A stretch of 64,000 nucleotides of DNA from Anthostomella pinea (GCA_963556695.1 CAUWAG010000020.1:3720001-3784000); one strand, 5' to 3'; shown: positions 1 through 12,328, counted from the first letter of the stretch. The notes: a model not told the origin generated them from the sequence alone. A program made the numbers and translations.

Positions 1-1470
1 GATCTGTAGGTATGGACTTGCATCCCGTTGTTCTACAGCATTTGCCGCCGTATAACAACAGGCAGAAACGGTATTCCTACACCTGCTGGATGCCTGGGGA
101 CCAACCAGTGTTCAGTCCAGCAGATTCCCATTGGCCTTTGCTAGATCATGACCTGGCCGAGTCTCACAGCATTCTCACATGCATACTGCGTACCTTAGGT
201 ATGTTCGTAGCAGATGGTGCCCTACTGGGGTGGACCGGGGTTGACCAGGGTTTTTAACGCTGTCATCATAGGATTGTATCATTGCCGGTCAGCTTCATTA
301 TGATTTGCGTGCCTATAGTCAATCCTCTGCCGCAGGTTACGGTGTTGAGGCGGTGTGCAACGTGTGCGCATTGATCCATCGAGTAATAATACTACCCGAC
401 TTGTCAAGGCCGAGTGTGATGTCGATGGGAGGTAGGTAGGGCTTGAATCCGTCTGCCGATAATACCACCCACCAAAGAGTTCGTCCAAGCTTCACAACTA
501 GCGGACCTCCTGCACTGTCAGAGGTTGAACTGGATTTTACAGTCAAGGTGAACAATGCGCCTTGCACTGCCCGTGCTTTTCCTCACTTTATATCTCATGG
601 AATCACTTCCACCTCACTTTCATTCATCCCACCCTTTGCCAGTCACGGTTGGACCATTTCTCACTGCAACGGCATCCTTGAAGTCGATCGCATCAACCGA
701 CAAGGTTCATCCAGCCGCTTGGAACGCTACTATTGTAGTCTGGCATGTCTGGACTCTGGGTTAGACCCTGCCTAGACAGCCGAGACAGCATCAGCACCGT
801 TGTGAGCTCCGTCTTCTGAGAGGTGCGGGCGTTCTCCATATTTTTGTTCACCTGCCCCACCTTGATCCAAATCACCCTCCGTTCGCCGCCCGCCGTCCGC
901 CGTTCGCATTCCACCCTCCACCCTCCACCTCTGCCGACGCGATACCTGCACAAACACGCGTACCTCTACCAAGCTGCAGCCTTTGCCTTTGCCGTCCATC
1001 TCTCCCGACTTGGTGTTCGTCTTCACACCTTGGGCACCCTTGGTTCCATAGGCGCCGCGCAGTACTTCGATACATCATCATACCTACTTCCACCGTTACC
1101 TAGCAGAAACCCGACTTGCAGGCTGACCTGCATCTTGTCGACAGTCACCTACGTTCCTCACATCATTACTTGCAGTGCGCTTCACTTTGCGACTGCAGCA
1201 ATCTCGACCGCCTCTGGCCATCCTTGGACCACTTGCGCAGAAAAGTCTCTTGGGTCTCTTCGTTGCCAATCCTTCGATGCTGTGGACGCCGAGCTGCGCA
1301 CTGCTGTTCTTTCCGACCTGCCGCTAGGCACCACCTGCTCCCTGCTCCCTCTGCCGCCATCGCACCTCGATAATCTTCTGCGGTAATGAACAGTCGGCAA
1401 AGAATACTACCCTCACCACAACCATCCACCCTTCCCTTCCTGACGTTGACTTCCTCCTGAAGCTTTCATC
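1..1470. other. Upstream region without a convincing gene
   Basis: Several open frames of 60-190 codons occur here on both strands. None shows a recognisable domain, and they overlap each other. The stretch from about 850 to 1470 is pyrimidine-rich on the plus strand, which fits the promoter and 5' leader of the DnaJ gene starting at 1471. The first 800 bases show nothing I can name. Confidence 0.5.
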
Positions 1471-4400
1471 ATGCCGAAGTGGGACAAAACCCGCAACTAC
1501 TATGCGGACCTCGAGTTGTCGCCAAATGCAACTACCGATGAGATCAAGAGGCAGTTCAAGAAGCTAGGTATCTTGACCTTATCTTCTTTGAGTCTGGCTT
1601 CCTGCCTTGCGAACCTACAACTAACCACTATGAGCCCCAGCTCTGAAATATCACCCAGATCGAAACCCCGGCAAAGAAGCCGAAGTTAACGGGAAATTCC
1701 AGACCATCCAATGTGCCCACGAGATCCTGATCGACGACACTTTGAAGAGACAATATGACGAGGCTCGAAGAAGCTATGCTGTCCGCTATCCCACATCTTC
1801 TGGAGTACGAGGCAATCCATGGGCCAACGTGGGCAAACATTACCCCCCACCGCCCACAAGACGCCCTGCAGCGGCACCAGCTCCTTCTCCCCGCCCGACT
1901 TCTGGTGCTCAGCGTTACGAGACCTTTACGAGCAGTATGCCACGTGCATCCAAACCCTCGCCGAAAGATGACCCGTATACGCGCAAAAGCACCGCAGAAG
2001 CTTGGGAAAACATGAGGTCGCACCCAGCGCGAGACAAAGCTCCTCCCCCTACTCCCGCAAGGCCCCCTCCTGGAAGAGCACCCACGTCTGCAACACGCGA
2101 CGCAAGCGCAAACGCATCGGCACCCAGGCCTACATTTCCCCGTACGGCCTACCAGCAGCAGAAAGCCCAAGCATCATTTGGCGCCACTAAACGACCTGGT
2201 TTCACTCCGGGCTTCCCAGGTGTCGCTGATGAGCCCCCTGTCACAAACAAGAACTACTTTACGAACAGGACACACTCATACTTGTTCACTGAGCCGTCAG
2301 AGACTAAAGCTGCGGAGCCCTCCGCTTCGTCTTCAGCAACTTCAGCAAATCCACTCGACCAGTTCAAGGATAGGTATACGGATACCCGCCAGAGAACCCC
2401 TTACTACGCTTCGGGTGGTGAGAAGACCAGCTTGTTTGATGAGGGGCCTGCTTTGGGTCGTACTACGAGCACTCGTACGCCTCCTCGGAGAACTGATATA
2501 CCGGGCACATTCCCACGCACCCGCCAGCGGAGCACTAGTACTCCGAAGACCTCTAGTAACGATGGAGGTTCTGAGGATTCCACAAAGGTCAACACAGGGG
2601 CTAACGGACCAGTGAACCGCAAGGCTCCCGCTAACAGCTCTTTCCAGTCGCGGGCTAGTGAACGGTATAAGCCAAAGGCCGATCTTAGTAACACGACACC
2701 GCACTTCCGTGCAGCAACAGCTGAAGACCATTCGTCGGAGCCTGTCAGTGCCAATGATGGTATGTTCTTCATCTGTCCCAACCAAAGCTTAGGGTTTTGC
2801 TAACCAAGTAGCAGCGTCCACGCCTCGTGCAAGCTCGGCTCAGACCAATGGTGGCGGCCCTTCAGTGTACGCACCACCACCCAGCAAGCCTTCTCATTTG
2901 CCCCAGTCGCGCACCCAGTTTCATGCTGCCACGGCCCGACCTGATCGGGCCAAAGAGCATGCCCCTCGGGCTCGGGACTGGCTGTCAATCATCACGGGTT
3001 TCAATTGCAACCCCCCTTCAAGTGAAGATTCTAGTGAGGGCGCCAAATCCCAGCCCCCTACACTGCTGCCCTATGAGGAAGCACAGCGACAAGCTGTCGC
3101 ACATCTCATCCGCGAGAAAGTCATGCTCGGACAAGGTCTGAACAGACTCTCGACAGAGACAAAGAACAGAGCCGAAAACACTTCACATGTTTCAGCAACC
3201 CGAAACATGAAGAACGGTGCTGACACCAATGGTGCATTTAGCTTCAACTTCTCTGCAGAACAGGACACAACTGGCAACGACACTAACACGAAGCACTTCA
3301 CCAAAAGCAGTGCTGACAGCATCAACACACGGTTTGTGGAAGATGAGGACCCTGATGGGTGGCAGTTCAAGGCAGGTTCTGCTACGGCAAATGAACCACC
3401 CACACCTTCCAAGGCCCGTCCGCAATCTCGCAGCCGTCTCACCCGTCGGCAGACTCCCAGATCTCGACCAGCTCCGACGGATCGTGTGCCCTCAATGCAG
3501 GCTGCAATGGAGGAGCCTGCAATGGAGGATGCCCAGAAGCAGAGATTTTCACCCGGAGAGTGGAGTGAGAAGATAGGCTCTCAGCACTTTGAGCCTCAGC
3601 CTCCCAGCAGTGCCTCTACGAGCCCAACCCGACGCGGGAATTCAAGAAAACCTAAGCCGGTCAAGATGACTGCGGGGACAGCTGGGCTGGTTGACGGCGA
3701 AGAGAGTGAAGATTGGCAAGAGATTCCGCGGCCGTCCTCTGGTGCTGCACCTCCTTCAACACTTGATCCCAATGCAATGGATATTGATCCACCTTCAGAG
3801 AACGTCGAAGACACACCGAAGGCCGCTCAAACTCATGGTGCTCGCACAATTCCAGTCGAACCTCATCGAGAAGATTGGCGAGCAGGTAATCTGAATGGCA
3901 CACATTCCAAGTCAGCCATCCCGACCTTGGACACGGACCCTGCAAGGGTTCCTTTTGCAGAGGCAGCCTTCTCCCAGTCGACTTCTGCGCCCACTACGGC
4001 GAACCCGTTCGTGCCTGCAGGTGGATCTGAGGACACAGACGAATTCCGTGCGACTTTCTCCGATTTCAAGAACGTGGAACCCTTTGCGGATCCTGCCCCA
4101 ACAGGTCTCAAGTCGTTTGCTGACTTGAAGTCTACGTTGCCGTTTGAGAGTCAGCCATCGGAACAGATCCCCCTAGAGAAGGAGATCCCCTCTGGACCTC
4201 TAGCCTTCCCCATTCCGCCCGTTGCGCCGCGACTTCCGCCTACCATGGGTGTGGCTGGTATTCGACCGAACATTGCCTCGTTCCGGAAGTATGCCCAGGA
4301 CTTCTACAACTATATGGATAAGTGGGAGAGCTTCAACGACAAGATCATGATGCATTTTGCATCTCGCCAGGGGCAGTTCAAGGAAAGACGTCGACAGCGC

Positions 4401-4562
4401 GGTGCGGCATGGCTTGATACACAGCGTGGTGGCGATGACGCAGGCGATTATCTCATGGAGATAGACCAGGACCAGGCCGTTCGTGCTCAGTGGTTGGATG
4501 CCTTTGCTGAGCATCAGAAGAAGGTCACTGAATTCAGGGATTTCCGACAACGGGTTAAGTAG
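1471..4562 (+). CDS. DnaJ (J-domain, Hsp40-type) protein with long disordered tail
   Basis: Model: join(1471..1567, 1641..2759, 2815..4562), 987 residues. The J domain fills residues about 8-75. It begins WDKTRNYYADLELSPNATTDEIK, and removing intron 1 (1568-1640, branch CTAAC) joins KKLALKY to HPDRNPG, restoring the HPD motif that stimulates Hsp70 ATPase. Intron 2 (2760-2814) has GTATGT and CTAACC signals. An acceptor 3 nt earlier is equally in frame. The remaining ~900 residues are rich in Ser, Pro, Thr and Arg and look disordered. The last ~120 residues (from PRLPPTMGVAGIRPN) are more ordered and helical, with a conserved-looking FRKYAQDFYNYMDKWESFND segment. This layout resembles uncharacterised fungal type III J proteins. 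The Hsp70 partner and location are not evident from sequence. Confidence 0.9.
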
Positions 4563-6159
4563 GACGACCTGTTCGATCTCCCTCAATACCACGGTCGTAT
4601 TGATCTCGGCAGGCTTTACGACAGCATTGCGCAACCTTTCGCAAGCTAAGGAACAACTTGACTTGTCTCCTTAGAATTTGGTACTATGATTCTACCCTCG
4701 ACACGATCGAAGCATATGTTAACCTGGAACCGACACGAAGCCGTGTCTGGGCTCAGGGATACAGACGAGGGCCCAGGCCTTCGGCTTTGCGAGGACGAAT
4801 TGTCAGAAACATTTTTAGCTATTATCCTCTTATTATTGACTGCTTCCGTGCAGCTCAGTGGTATGGGTCTTGGCAGGGAGATCTTGTGGGATTATTTGTT
4901 GGTTTTTCACGTCGGATACCATTGCAGGGGATAGATGGATAGAGCAGAAGGCCAGGCGTTCGCGGCACAAACACATACACTACAACACACGCATCGTCAT
5001 CAGCATCTGGCTTAGTTCATAATCAGGCGCCTGAGCATACAACAAAACGACCAATCACGGAAAAGACGAAAGGGAAGGCGAAAAATATTTGCCTTGACGA
5101 GATCACGAGCCCACGGATACTTCTCCACATCCTTAACCGTCTTGGATCGGAAACGAATTCTTGTACTTGCGACCGCTGCGTTGCTTGGCATGATCATTCT
5201 CCGTTCTTAGGAAGATGCGCAGATGGGGTTGGTACTGATGTGTGCTACCATCATCGAGATGGTCAGTCATCAGTGTTGCCCGACTACAACTCGCAGCTAC
5301 TGTACTGTCTGACGGCCTAGCCATCACGATGGGCTGCCCTGGAATGAATGGTCTGGACGGTTGAGGAATTGCCATGGCAGGGCAGGACGGAGTTGCGCGC
5401 GTTCTCGTGGGGTGCCGGGTTTGGAACACTCGGCTCCTTATCCAGGTACCGACCGCACGGGAGGGGAAGTGAAGTGGTGCATAATGTCTAGACTAGTGCG
5501 AGTTCGTAGAGAGGAAAATGGAGAGTTGTTGCTCGGTGGTGTTGCTGTCTTTCTTCGATTGTGTGGTTTGGTTGTGGTTGCGATTGTGGTTGTGGTTGCG
5601 ACTGTGGGTAAGGGTGAGGATGTGGGCGTGTCTCGTGGTCGTTGATAAGTGGAAGTGGTTATGGGTGTGAAAAGGGGACACTGGCTTTTAGATCCTGGTT
5701 TCCCTGGATTGACCTGCCGGTGATCGATCCGGGGGAGCTAACCCGCAATACCTTATTTGGACCTTAGTGGGGTACGCCAACTGACGTTAGTGGGGTCCCC
5801 ACCTGGCAGCCAGTCTGGGTAAGGCGCAAGCTTTATATTCATGGGCTTTGGGATATGTTCGAGGTATGTAAAGGTATGTGATCCGGATCCCCGAGTCCTG
5901 ACCTCCCTGGATATATGTACATGCGTTCCCAAAGAAGCCCTTCCAGTTCCGTTTCCTAAACGCCGTCGCTAATTCCCCGATGTTGTAGCAGTGTTGACTC
6001 TCAGGTACTGACTTGGCTGGTCGATGAGGCGGACACACCATTGGGATGATATATCCCCGTTCCCAACACAGTGCCGTCAAGTCGTCTCACTACCTGATGG
6101 CAGTCAGTCTTTGCAATTCATGTTGGAGAATCGAGTACATTGATTGTATACCTTGGTAC
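4563..6159. other. Intergenic, no gene recognised
   Basis: The first part is the likely 3' UTR of the DnaJ gene. Short ORFs at 4658-4942 (+) and 5012-5429 (-) have no recognisable domain. A degenerate GTGGTTGCGATT-type repeat at 5560-5610 produces a spurious His/Asn-rich frame on the minus strand. Bases 5765-5800 hold two related TTAGTGGGGT stretches. Confidence 0.4.
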
Positions 6160-6465
6160 TCATTGGCTGCAAGTATCTGATGATGCTCGTGTGTACGTGA
6201 AGCGATGGCTGTGTGGCCCTTCTGCGAAGACCACCTCGAACGTTGTCCCGTCAGGCTTGCCGGCGGCGGCTCGATGAAGGCTTGGAGGGAGCATGACATG
6301 CTGAGATGGAGTAGGCGGAGGAGGCGCTTGTGTGGTTGGCAGGCGGTCGACCTCGGCCTTCTGACGCTGGTAATACCTCCTCCATTGCAGGAACACGAGG
6401 ACGGATGGCGGTAGGGCTACAACGAGGCTCAGGATGGCCACGATGGCTTCGGGGGAGAACTGCAT
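6160..6465 (-). CDS. Small single-pass membrane protein, function unknown
   Basis: A 101-residue frame starts MQFSPEAIVAILSLVVALPPS. Residues 7-27 form one strongly hydrophobic segment, followed by a basic WRRYYQRQK stretch and a Pro-rich segment (TTQAPPPPTPSQ). Short fungal proteins with this plan (hydrophobic N-terminus, proline break, basic juxtamembrane region) are common in Pezizomycotina, but no function is known to me. The frame closes at a TGA directly after a possible acceptor (TTGCAG at about 6172). A spliced C-terminus is possible, but the only clear donor (GTACAC at 6196) would give a 30-nt intron, too short to trust, so I kept the unspliced model. Confidence 0.45.
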   Translation of the reverse strand: MQFSPEAIVAILSLVVALPPSVLVFLQWRRYYQRQKAEVDRLPTTQAPPPPTPSQHVMLPPSLHRAAAGKPDGTTFEVVFAEGPHSHRFTYTRASSDTCSQ

Positions 6466-6942
6466 TGGAGTGAGAAGGAGCTATCAGAACTTGAGGGGGA
6501 CCGCGGCAGTTCTTGTGTGTGATTATTGATTCGTAATGAGGAAGGTTATGAGCAGCAGTTGTTTACTTTAGACGGCGGACGTGATATATAAGCTCGTTGC
6601 GGCTGGGTATTCAACACCACACAACCACACTCCATCCCCTGGTGCTGCGTGTACGCTACGTGAGGTCCCGGCCAGGTGGGGCTATGCTGCCCACCAACGC
6701 GCGGAGAGCAACCCTGTCGGGCACCTACCTGCACGGCTGCAGCATGGTTGTACGACCCTCTTCGAAGCCATTCGGCAAACCCAGTCAAGCTCGGACCAAC
6801 CGACTCTGTGAAGGTTCTCGTTTGGGTGACAGGTGACGGATGACGATGGTGGGGCTTGCTGGATGCAGCTGCCTCCCAAGCGGTCAAGTCAACCAGGGAT
6901 AGCGGTGTCTTTGGCTGAATACCTAACCTGTTCCGCCGCCTT

Positions 6943-7007
6943 GAGGTACCTCGATAGACGTGCCACGCGAGGTACCTCGATAGATCGCCAATCTACTTCG
7001 AGGTACC
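6943..7007. repeat. Short repeats around the palindrome GAGGTACCTC
   Basis: The 16-mer GAGGTACCTCGATAGA occurs at 6943-6958 and again at 6969-6984. A shorter third copy, GAGGTACC, lies at 7000-7007. Each full copy contains the self-complementary GAGGTACCTC. Confidence 0.8.
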
Positions 7008-7306
7008 GTTGTAGGCTGTCCGCGCTCTGGAATTACTCGCATATTACTCATCTCGCTCTCCACTCCTTCTCCCCACAAACAGAGAGGCCGTCCAATTCGC
7101 CCCGTCTGCTTTTGGAAGATAATCATTTCTGCCCTGCAATGCGCCTGCTCTGCAGCCAGCTCGATAGCAGGATAGCACGATAGCTAGCACAATACTTCTG
7201 CTAGCTGCGCGCTGCTGTACCGCGCCGGGGTACCTACCTCTCGGGCTGGCTGCCGCCTGGGCCTGATCCTGACCACCGAGCTTATTATGACCAACAGGTC
7301 CAGCCC

Positions 7307-7530
7307 AGCTATCAGGGACATGACGATCTGAAAATGTATGGCGTCTGCACACAAAGCCCGATCGTGATGGTCATCTAATCCGGCTAAGTTGCCCATTTGA
7401 CTGCGATGAACGAACATATCTAGCTGCGAGGGATATAATAATCTGAAAATATATGGCATCTCCACACGAAACCCGATCGTAATGGCCATATAGTTCGGCT
7501 AATCCAGCTGTGACGGACATGATGATCTGG
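7307..7530. repeat. Three diverged direct repeats with RIP-like transitions
   Basis: Related units begin at 7307, 7422 and 7506, each opening with AGCT then GGGAYATRAYRATCTG-like sequence. Units 1 and 2 align through CACAC.AA.CCCGATCGT.ATGG to CGGCTAA. Unit 2 differs from unit 1 mostly by C-to-T and G-to-A changes, for example GACATGACGATCTG against GATATAATAATCTG. Unit 3 is truncated. Confidence 0.75.
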
Positions 7531-7886
7531 GGGGAAAGGTACCGCCAGGGTAGACTACCGTCTTGCATTCTACAGCAGGCGATCTGTTTGACACACGAAC
7601 CGCCTACATCGCCTCGTCGGCGAATTGTCGGACTAGATCGTGGGGTGCGTCTTGAATTCGGGTAAGCTGATGTTGATGCCATGGAGCTAGAGCCGGCTTT
7701 GTCGGGTCCTGATGCAACATGTCACATGTGTACCTGCTGGTCCAACGTCACGACAGGCTACAGCAACCACATCACAGAGGCTTAAATCCAAGCCACACAG
7801 CAGCACTCGCATGGTGACCATATCTTCAAGGAGCTGCCGGGGTCCTCCTCCACGCCACGTCGTCGAGGAGCATCAACATCGATGTG

Positions 7887-7907
7887 TAATAATAATAATA
7901 ATAATAA
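7887..7907. repeat. (TAA)7 microsatellite
   Basis: Seven uninterrupted TAA units follow GATGTG. Confidence 0.9.
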
Positions 7908-8620
7908 GGCTAGCGAATGGGACGAAGGTGATCCTTCTTCCCATTCACCAAGAGCGCCACCAGGTAGTGAGTGGAAAGCTGTGCAGGTCAAGTCAAAAGT
8001 AGGCTGTGCAGTTCAAGTCAATAGTATGCGGTATCCAATCACGGACAGGGTCCATCGCGGAACCTCTGGCCACTTATCGCAGGAATTTCAATGCAATCAA
8101 AGCCCGTATCACTGCATCTGCAGCTTTCTGCTAATGGATGTCCACATGAAACGTTTTTATCCACGTGGGGGCAGCGCCCCAGCGCACTGAGGGAGGCGTC
8201 CAGCCTTCTCCGCGGATCTGCAGGTGACGAATGAGCCGTTGGTGGTATTTTCGCCGTAAGCATCATCAATATGGATGTTTCAAGAGGCTTGTAGTACCGG
8301 CTACCCCTGTCAGCTGCGGGCGCCGTACTTGTATGTCATAAAAACCTGGAGCGTCAGTATGAACGCGAGACGAATATGGCAAAGTCAGGACAGACTGCCG
8401 ACCAGACGCAACAAAGAACCCCTGACATGGCCAACTTCCCAGCTATGTAGATAGTCGGTCCAACTCGCTATATGCACACTTCACCTAAAAGTTGAGCCGC
8501 TTTGAAATGATTTAATTTAAACATTGTGCACAGGCTACTAATAACCTACGGTACTTAGCTGTGTTTGAAACATTAACTAAATCAGAAAACAGGACTGCTT
8601 ATCTACGCTTGTAACCCTCG

Positions 8621-9633
8621 CTACGCCAATGAAGCTACAAGAAAGAGGAGTTTAGCCATATGGACGAACCTACCAGACCAGTAAGAAGCACCAACGCACC
8701 CGCCGCATAGGCCTTCTCGTACCCAGGCACTCGGTCCCTGACGTAGTCGATGTACTCGGGATATCTCAGAGAAGTGAGGCCAGTCATCAACGGCGGATTG
8801 GGACGAGGCTCCAAGGTCATGGACAGACCCTTTCGAACCCACATCGGTTCCTGGTTATAATCTCGTCTGAAGCCGGGGTAACGCGCCATAGTCCTGAGAT
8901 AGACATCTTCCAGGTAGAGCCAAGTGTCCGACCTCTCGGGGAAGATGCCAAACCGGCCCTCGTCGTCGACATACACCGCAAACACGGGATCGAACTCGGC
9001 CACTTTGCGGGCGATCACTTGGTTGCACCTCCTCCACAACGGACTGCGCATGTTCCTGCCCAGCGTCAGCCGCTGCCGCTCGTCAGGACAGCGGTGGAAA
9101 ATCCATATGTAGAGATGCGTCATCTCGTGGATGAGGATCCGCAGCAGCGCGAGCTTCGACGGCTGCTGGCCGCCGTACCACGTGCGGCACATGTCGATGC
9201 GCCAGATCCTGCGCTTGGTGTAGTCGTGGCTGCTGGCGTGCCGCGGCTTCTCGACGCCGGGCGCCCACCTGCTGTACGGGATCCCCTCCCTCAGGATCAG
9301 CCGGACGTTGATGACTCGGCCGGAGGAGAAGGCTCCGGTGTAGAAGTACCGGTCGATGTTGTCGAAGCAGGCCGTCAGGAAGTGGTGCGTCTCGGCAAAG
9401 GTCATCTGCTCCGGGTAGTTGCTGAAGTCGGAGATGAGAGCCGCTCGCGCCTCTGCACGCTGGCGCTCCTCGTGCGTCCGGGGGTTTCCCGCGTAAAACG
9501 GTTGCCGTACCTGCTCCAGCAGAGCTTCGCCGTGGCACAGGCGGCGTTTCCAGTGGACTGGTGTGGGTGTCCCCTCGCGCGACTTGGGCCACTGGCGACG
9601 GGCCTTGCATTTTCCATCTTTGCACCATCTCAT
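8621..9633 (-). CDS. SprT-like HExxH putative zinc metalloprotease
   Basis: The frame opens at 9633 (MRWCKDGKCKARRQW) and carries LLRILIHEMTHLYIWIFH at about residues 165-182. This HExxH helix is followed by a D.ERQRLTLGRN segment and SPLW, as in SprT/Spartan-type domains. In that family a third His sits in a G-H-G-x-x-(F/W) turn. Here the aligned turn reads GRNMRSPLW, so the third ligand appears changed or shifted. Two C-termini are possible. Unspliced, the frame runs to 8635 (332 residues) and ends in a hydrophobic stretch, ALVLLTGLVGSSIWL. Alternatively, a 65-nt intron at 8635-8699 (GTGCGT donor, GCTAAAC branch, TTGTAG acceptor) removes that stretch and ends at 8621 as AYAAASLA. I favour the intron because all three signals are good. 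Substrate unknown. Confidence 0.7.
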
Positions 9634-11010
9634 GTTCGCTTACCTGGTTGTTGGGTCTATGGGCTGGAATAGGATTGTCAAATTTGGGGCTTCCTTTTTC
9701 CAGTTCCCCGTTCTCCTATAACGTTGTTGGACGTACTGACCAGGACATCAAGCTCGTTTCGTAGTGTTATCTAGTAAATGAAGAGACTGAGGGACAAGGG
9801 CATTGTTTTGCTTTGTCCTTTGGCAACAACCCATCCCCCTTGTTTCGAGGCACGAGGCACTGATGGTGCCCTTTGTGCCTTGACACCCGCAAAGAGACCG
9901 ACGGGATCGCAACCACTCTTCGCTGGATAACACCGCGTTTCTCATCATAGGTGAGTGTTTCGTACAGCAGAGGATAGTCAAATAGGCAAAACCCTACGTA
10001 ACAAGATAAGCCCCTAAAAAGACCAGAGGGTTTCAGTCCAGCTCCCTTCTTTCTTCTTCTACATCACATCGTGGGCACACGCTACAAAAACCACGATTTA
10101 TTTTGGGTGCCACAATTATGAAGGTATCTGCTGTGGAAGATCAACGATGAAAAGGTCACGGCTGAAAACGTCAGGAAACCAAATCTAGCACAAGATGCCA
10201 GTTGACGTCTCAGCTGAAATCTCTTCTGTCCGTGTGTCTGGCAAGGGCCTAAAATAATATTGCTCTTTCTTTCGTTCCTGTCAAGTCTGAGAATGCCGAC
10301 TAGTTACTCTACAGCTTGCTAATGCGCATTCGTGACGATCTCATTTCTGGCGACTGCTAGCTTCACATGGAAGTATATGGGTGCTTCTTTGCGCCTGTCG
10401 TACGCACACGACACTGAACACCAACGCCAACACCAACACCAACACCCCAACCCCCTTGTCGTCTTCACGGCTCGCGACTTTACCAGCTTCAAACGGTACA
10501 TAGTCGATGCTCCTTACTTCCATTGGCTGCGATACGGCCCACATATCTTGACGACGACAATGGCCTTATGGTTCACGTACAGTCAGGTGGGCTTTGTTTC
10601 CGTATACGGCACGACTCCGCAGTCGGGAGTATTCCTGATTGAGATGATATCGTGCTTTAGTTGGGAATGGATTACCTGCTGTTTGCAGCTAATAGACGTT
10701 GTGCTGGCAAACGGGAACTAAGAGGCTGGCTCGAGTAAGTGGCAAAGGAATCTCAAGTGCAAGTAGAATGGTGCCGTGAGACAGTGTCGCCTCGTCCTAT
10801 ACTCCTTCTGTTGTTTACCAGTCGAAGATATGTCCAGCCATCTCGCCGTCAATGACGGCAGGCTTCGGATAGATGCCGCCGCCATGCCAACTCCCGGACC
10901 AACGCATGGTACCGACGCAATCCACCTTTGACGGAAGGAGCAATCAACAATATGCTGCGTCCAATGCTGTCTGTCCTCAAAAGTCGAAATGCAAACAGAT
11001 AGATAGTTAT
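9634..11010. other. Intergenic, no gene recognised
   Basis: A plus-strand frame at 10332-10721 (129 codons) has no domain and includes the (CCAACA)n-like tract at 10418-10450. Composition and lack of homology signals argue against coding. Nothing else was seen before the tRNA. Confidence 0.4.
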
Positions 11011-11081
11011 GGCGGCGTGGACGAGTGGTGAAGTCACTAGATTTTGACTCTAGAAACCTGGGTTCGAACCCCAGCGTCGCC
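11011..11081 (+). tRNA. tRNA-Gln (anticodon UUG)
   Basis: The full cloverleaf can be drawn. The acceptor stem GGCGGCG (11011-11017) pairs with CGTCGCC (11075-11081) with one G-U pair. The D arm has a GAC/GTC stem. The anticodon stem CTAGA/TCTAG encloses the 7-nt loop TTTTGAC, giving anticodon TTG (reads CAA, Gln). The T arm is CTGGG-TTCGAAC-CCCAG and contains the internal B box GGTTCGAACC. There is no intron. CCA is not encoded, as usual in eukaryotes. Confidence 0.93.
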
Positions 11082-11086
11082 TTTTT
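11082..11086 (+). terminator. RNA polymerase III terminator
   Basis: A run of five T starts directly after the last base of the tRNA acceptor stem. Confidence 0.85.
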
Positions 11087-12087
11087 GCCATCTATCTATC
11101 TATCCCCTTTCGAAAAGCGCACCAGGTGTATCAACTTTGTTAGTACATTGTCCACATAGATTAAACCACCCAAGAACCGTTATTATATATTTAGCACATG
11201 CGTAGGAAAACATACGTGGTATACTCCTTCGCGGTATCCTTAAAAAGGTCGGTTACGGGACTTTCGTATGGCGCCTTGGAGTATCTGCAACGTCCTAATC
11301 CCCTCGCGCATAAAGAGCTAACATAATAGGCAGCAGTGTCGAGCTTGATGTTGAGCCGATGGACGAAACGAAACTAGAGTTAATGGATATGTCGGTGAAC
11401 GGACTGAAAGTGGACGCGCTGCTGGACGCGCTGCTGGCTGAGCTGGAAGACAACGAACTAAGAGTGTTATTGGACGTCGAAGCCCAAGTCAATAATGGAG
11501 TTGACGAGGTCGAGCGGGATGCTAAATCTGCATCAAAAGACAACCTCGCACTGCTAAACAACGTTGAACTCGACGTCATATCGCAACTCATAGGATGTGT
11601 TGATACCGCATTAGAAGCAGACAGCCTGGTCAAAACCAGCGAATGGCCAGAAATTGCGGAACTGCTAGCCGGTAATCAGGTAAAGGGGCCGACGGATGGA
11701 AGCAGCTGGGCCCATAAAGCACCGACATGCTCATAAGAGTTGATGGCGTACCTGCCGGAAAATCAACCGAGGATAATCATGGCACCACGACTTCCCGTAG
11801 TCTTTGTATACTCCAAATCAGAGAAGTACTAAACCGACAGTCTCCTCCTTACAGTGAAGCATATACACCTAATAGAATTGGTGTAGTAAACAACAGCAGA
11901 ATATACAGTCTCACAACCATTCCTAGGGAGAACCAACTAACTTATCAATGTGCCATAGCTGCCTTGGCTTCTCTTTCCGGTGTTGGAATTCCGCCCCCGT
12001 GGCTAAGGTCCAGTAGCCAGCAGCAAACTAAGCTTGCCTGATTCATTCCGCAAAGGTTTCTGCGGGTAGTGGTAGGTAAATCCCTTT

Positions 12088-12111
12088 CCCGGCCCTCGGG
12101 TCAGGGCCGGG
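12088..12111. repeat. Perfect GC-rich hairpin
   Basis: CCCGGCCCT and AGGGCCGGG form a perfect 9-bp stem around a 6-nt loop (CGGGTC). It is flanked on both sides by GGTAAATC-like sequence. Confidence 0.85.
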
Positions 12112-12291
12112 ACAGGTAAATCGAGCAAAGGGTAGCAGTAACTTATATAGGGTCAGAGAAGAACTACGAAGGAGAACACAGCTTACCATTATTTTTGACA
12201 GTAAACTCAACCAAAGAGAGCGGCTAAAGCCTCTGTCTCCGAGTGGAAATATATCTTAGAAGTCGTCAAGGGCAGGGTACCGTTCTTACAT

Positions 12292-12328
12292 TACTAGGGC
12301 AGCGTTGCTGTGCAAGCACTGCCTAGTA
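12292..12328. repeat. Inverted repeat TACTAGG(G)CAG / CTGCCTAGTA
   Basis: A ten-base arm with one unpaired G faces a perfect complementary arm across a 16-nt loop. It may be the end or core of a small foldback element. Confidence 0.7.

Larger units (their letters stand above)
6466..8620. other. Gene-free repeat-bearing region
   Basis: No convincing gene. The region holds the GAGGTACCTC repeats, three related copies of an about 85-115 bp unit, and a TAA microsatellite, all listed separately. Overlapping short ORFs lack domains and differ in composition from the real genes nearby. Confidence 0.45.

Noticed and set aside
823..1386. 187-codon plus-strand frame upstream of the DnaJ gene
   Set aside because: Pyrimidine-rich leader sequence with Leu/Ser/Pro-rich translation; no domain. 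Best read as promoter and 5' UTR.
5493..5681. His/Asn-rich 62-codon frame
   Set aside because: Translation of a short degenerate repeat; no sign of a gene.
11295..11633. Ser-rich minus-strand frame opposite the Leu/Asp/Glu-rich plus frame
   Set aside because: Complementary low-complexity translations of one sequence; no support for either strand as a gene.
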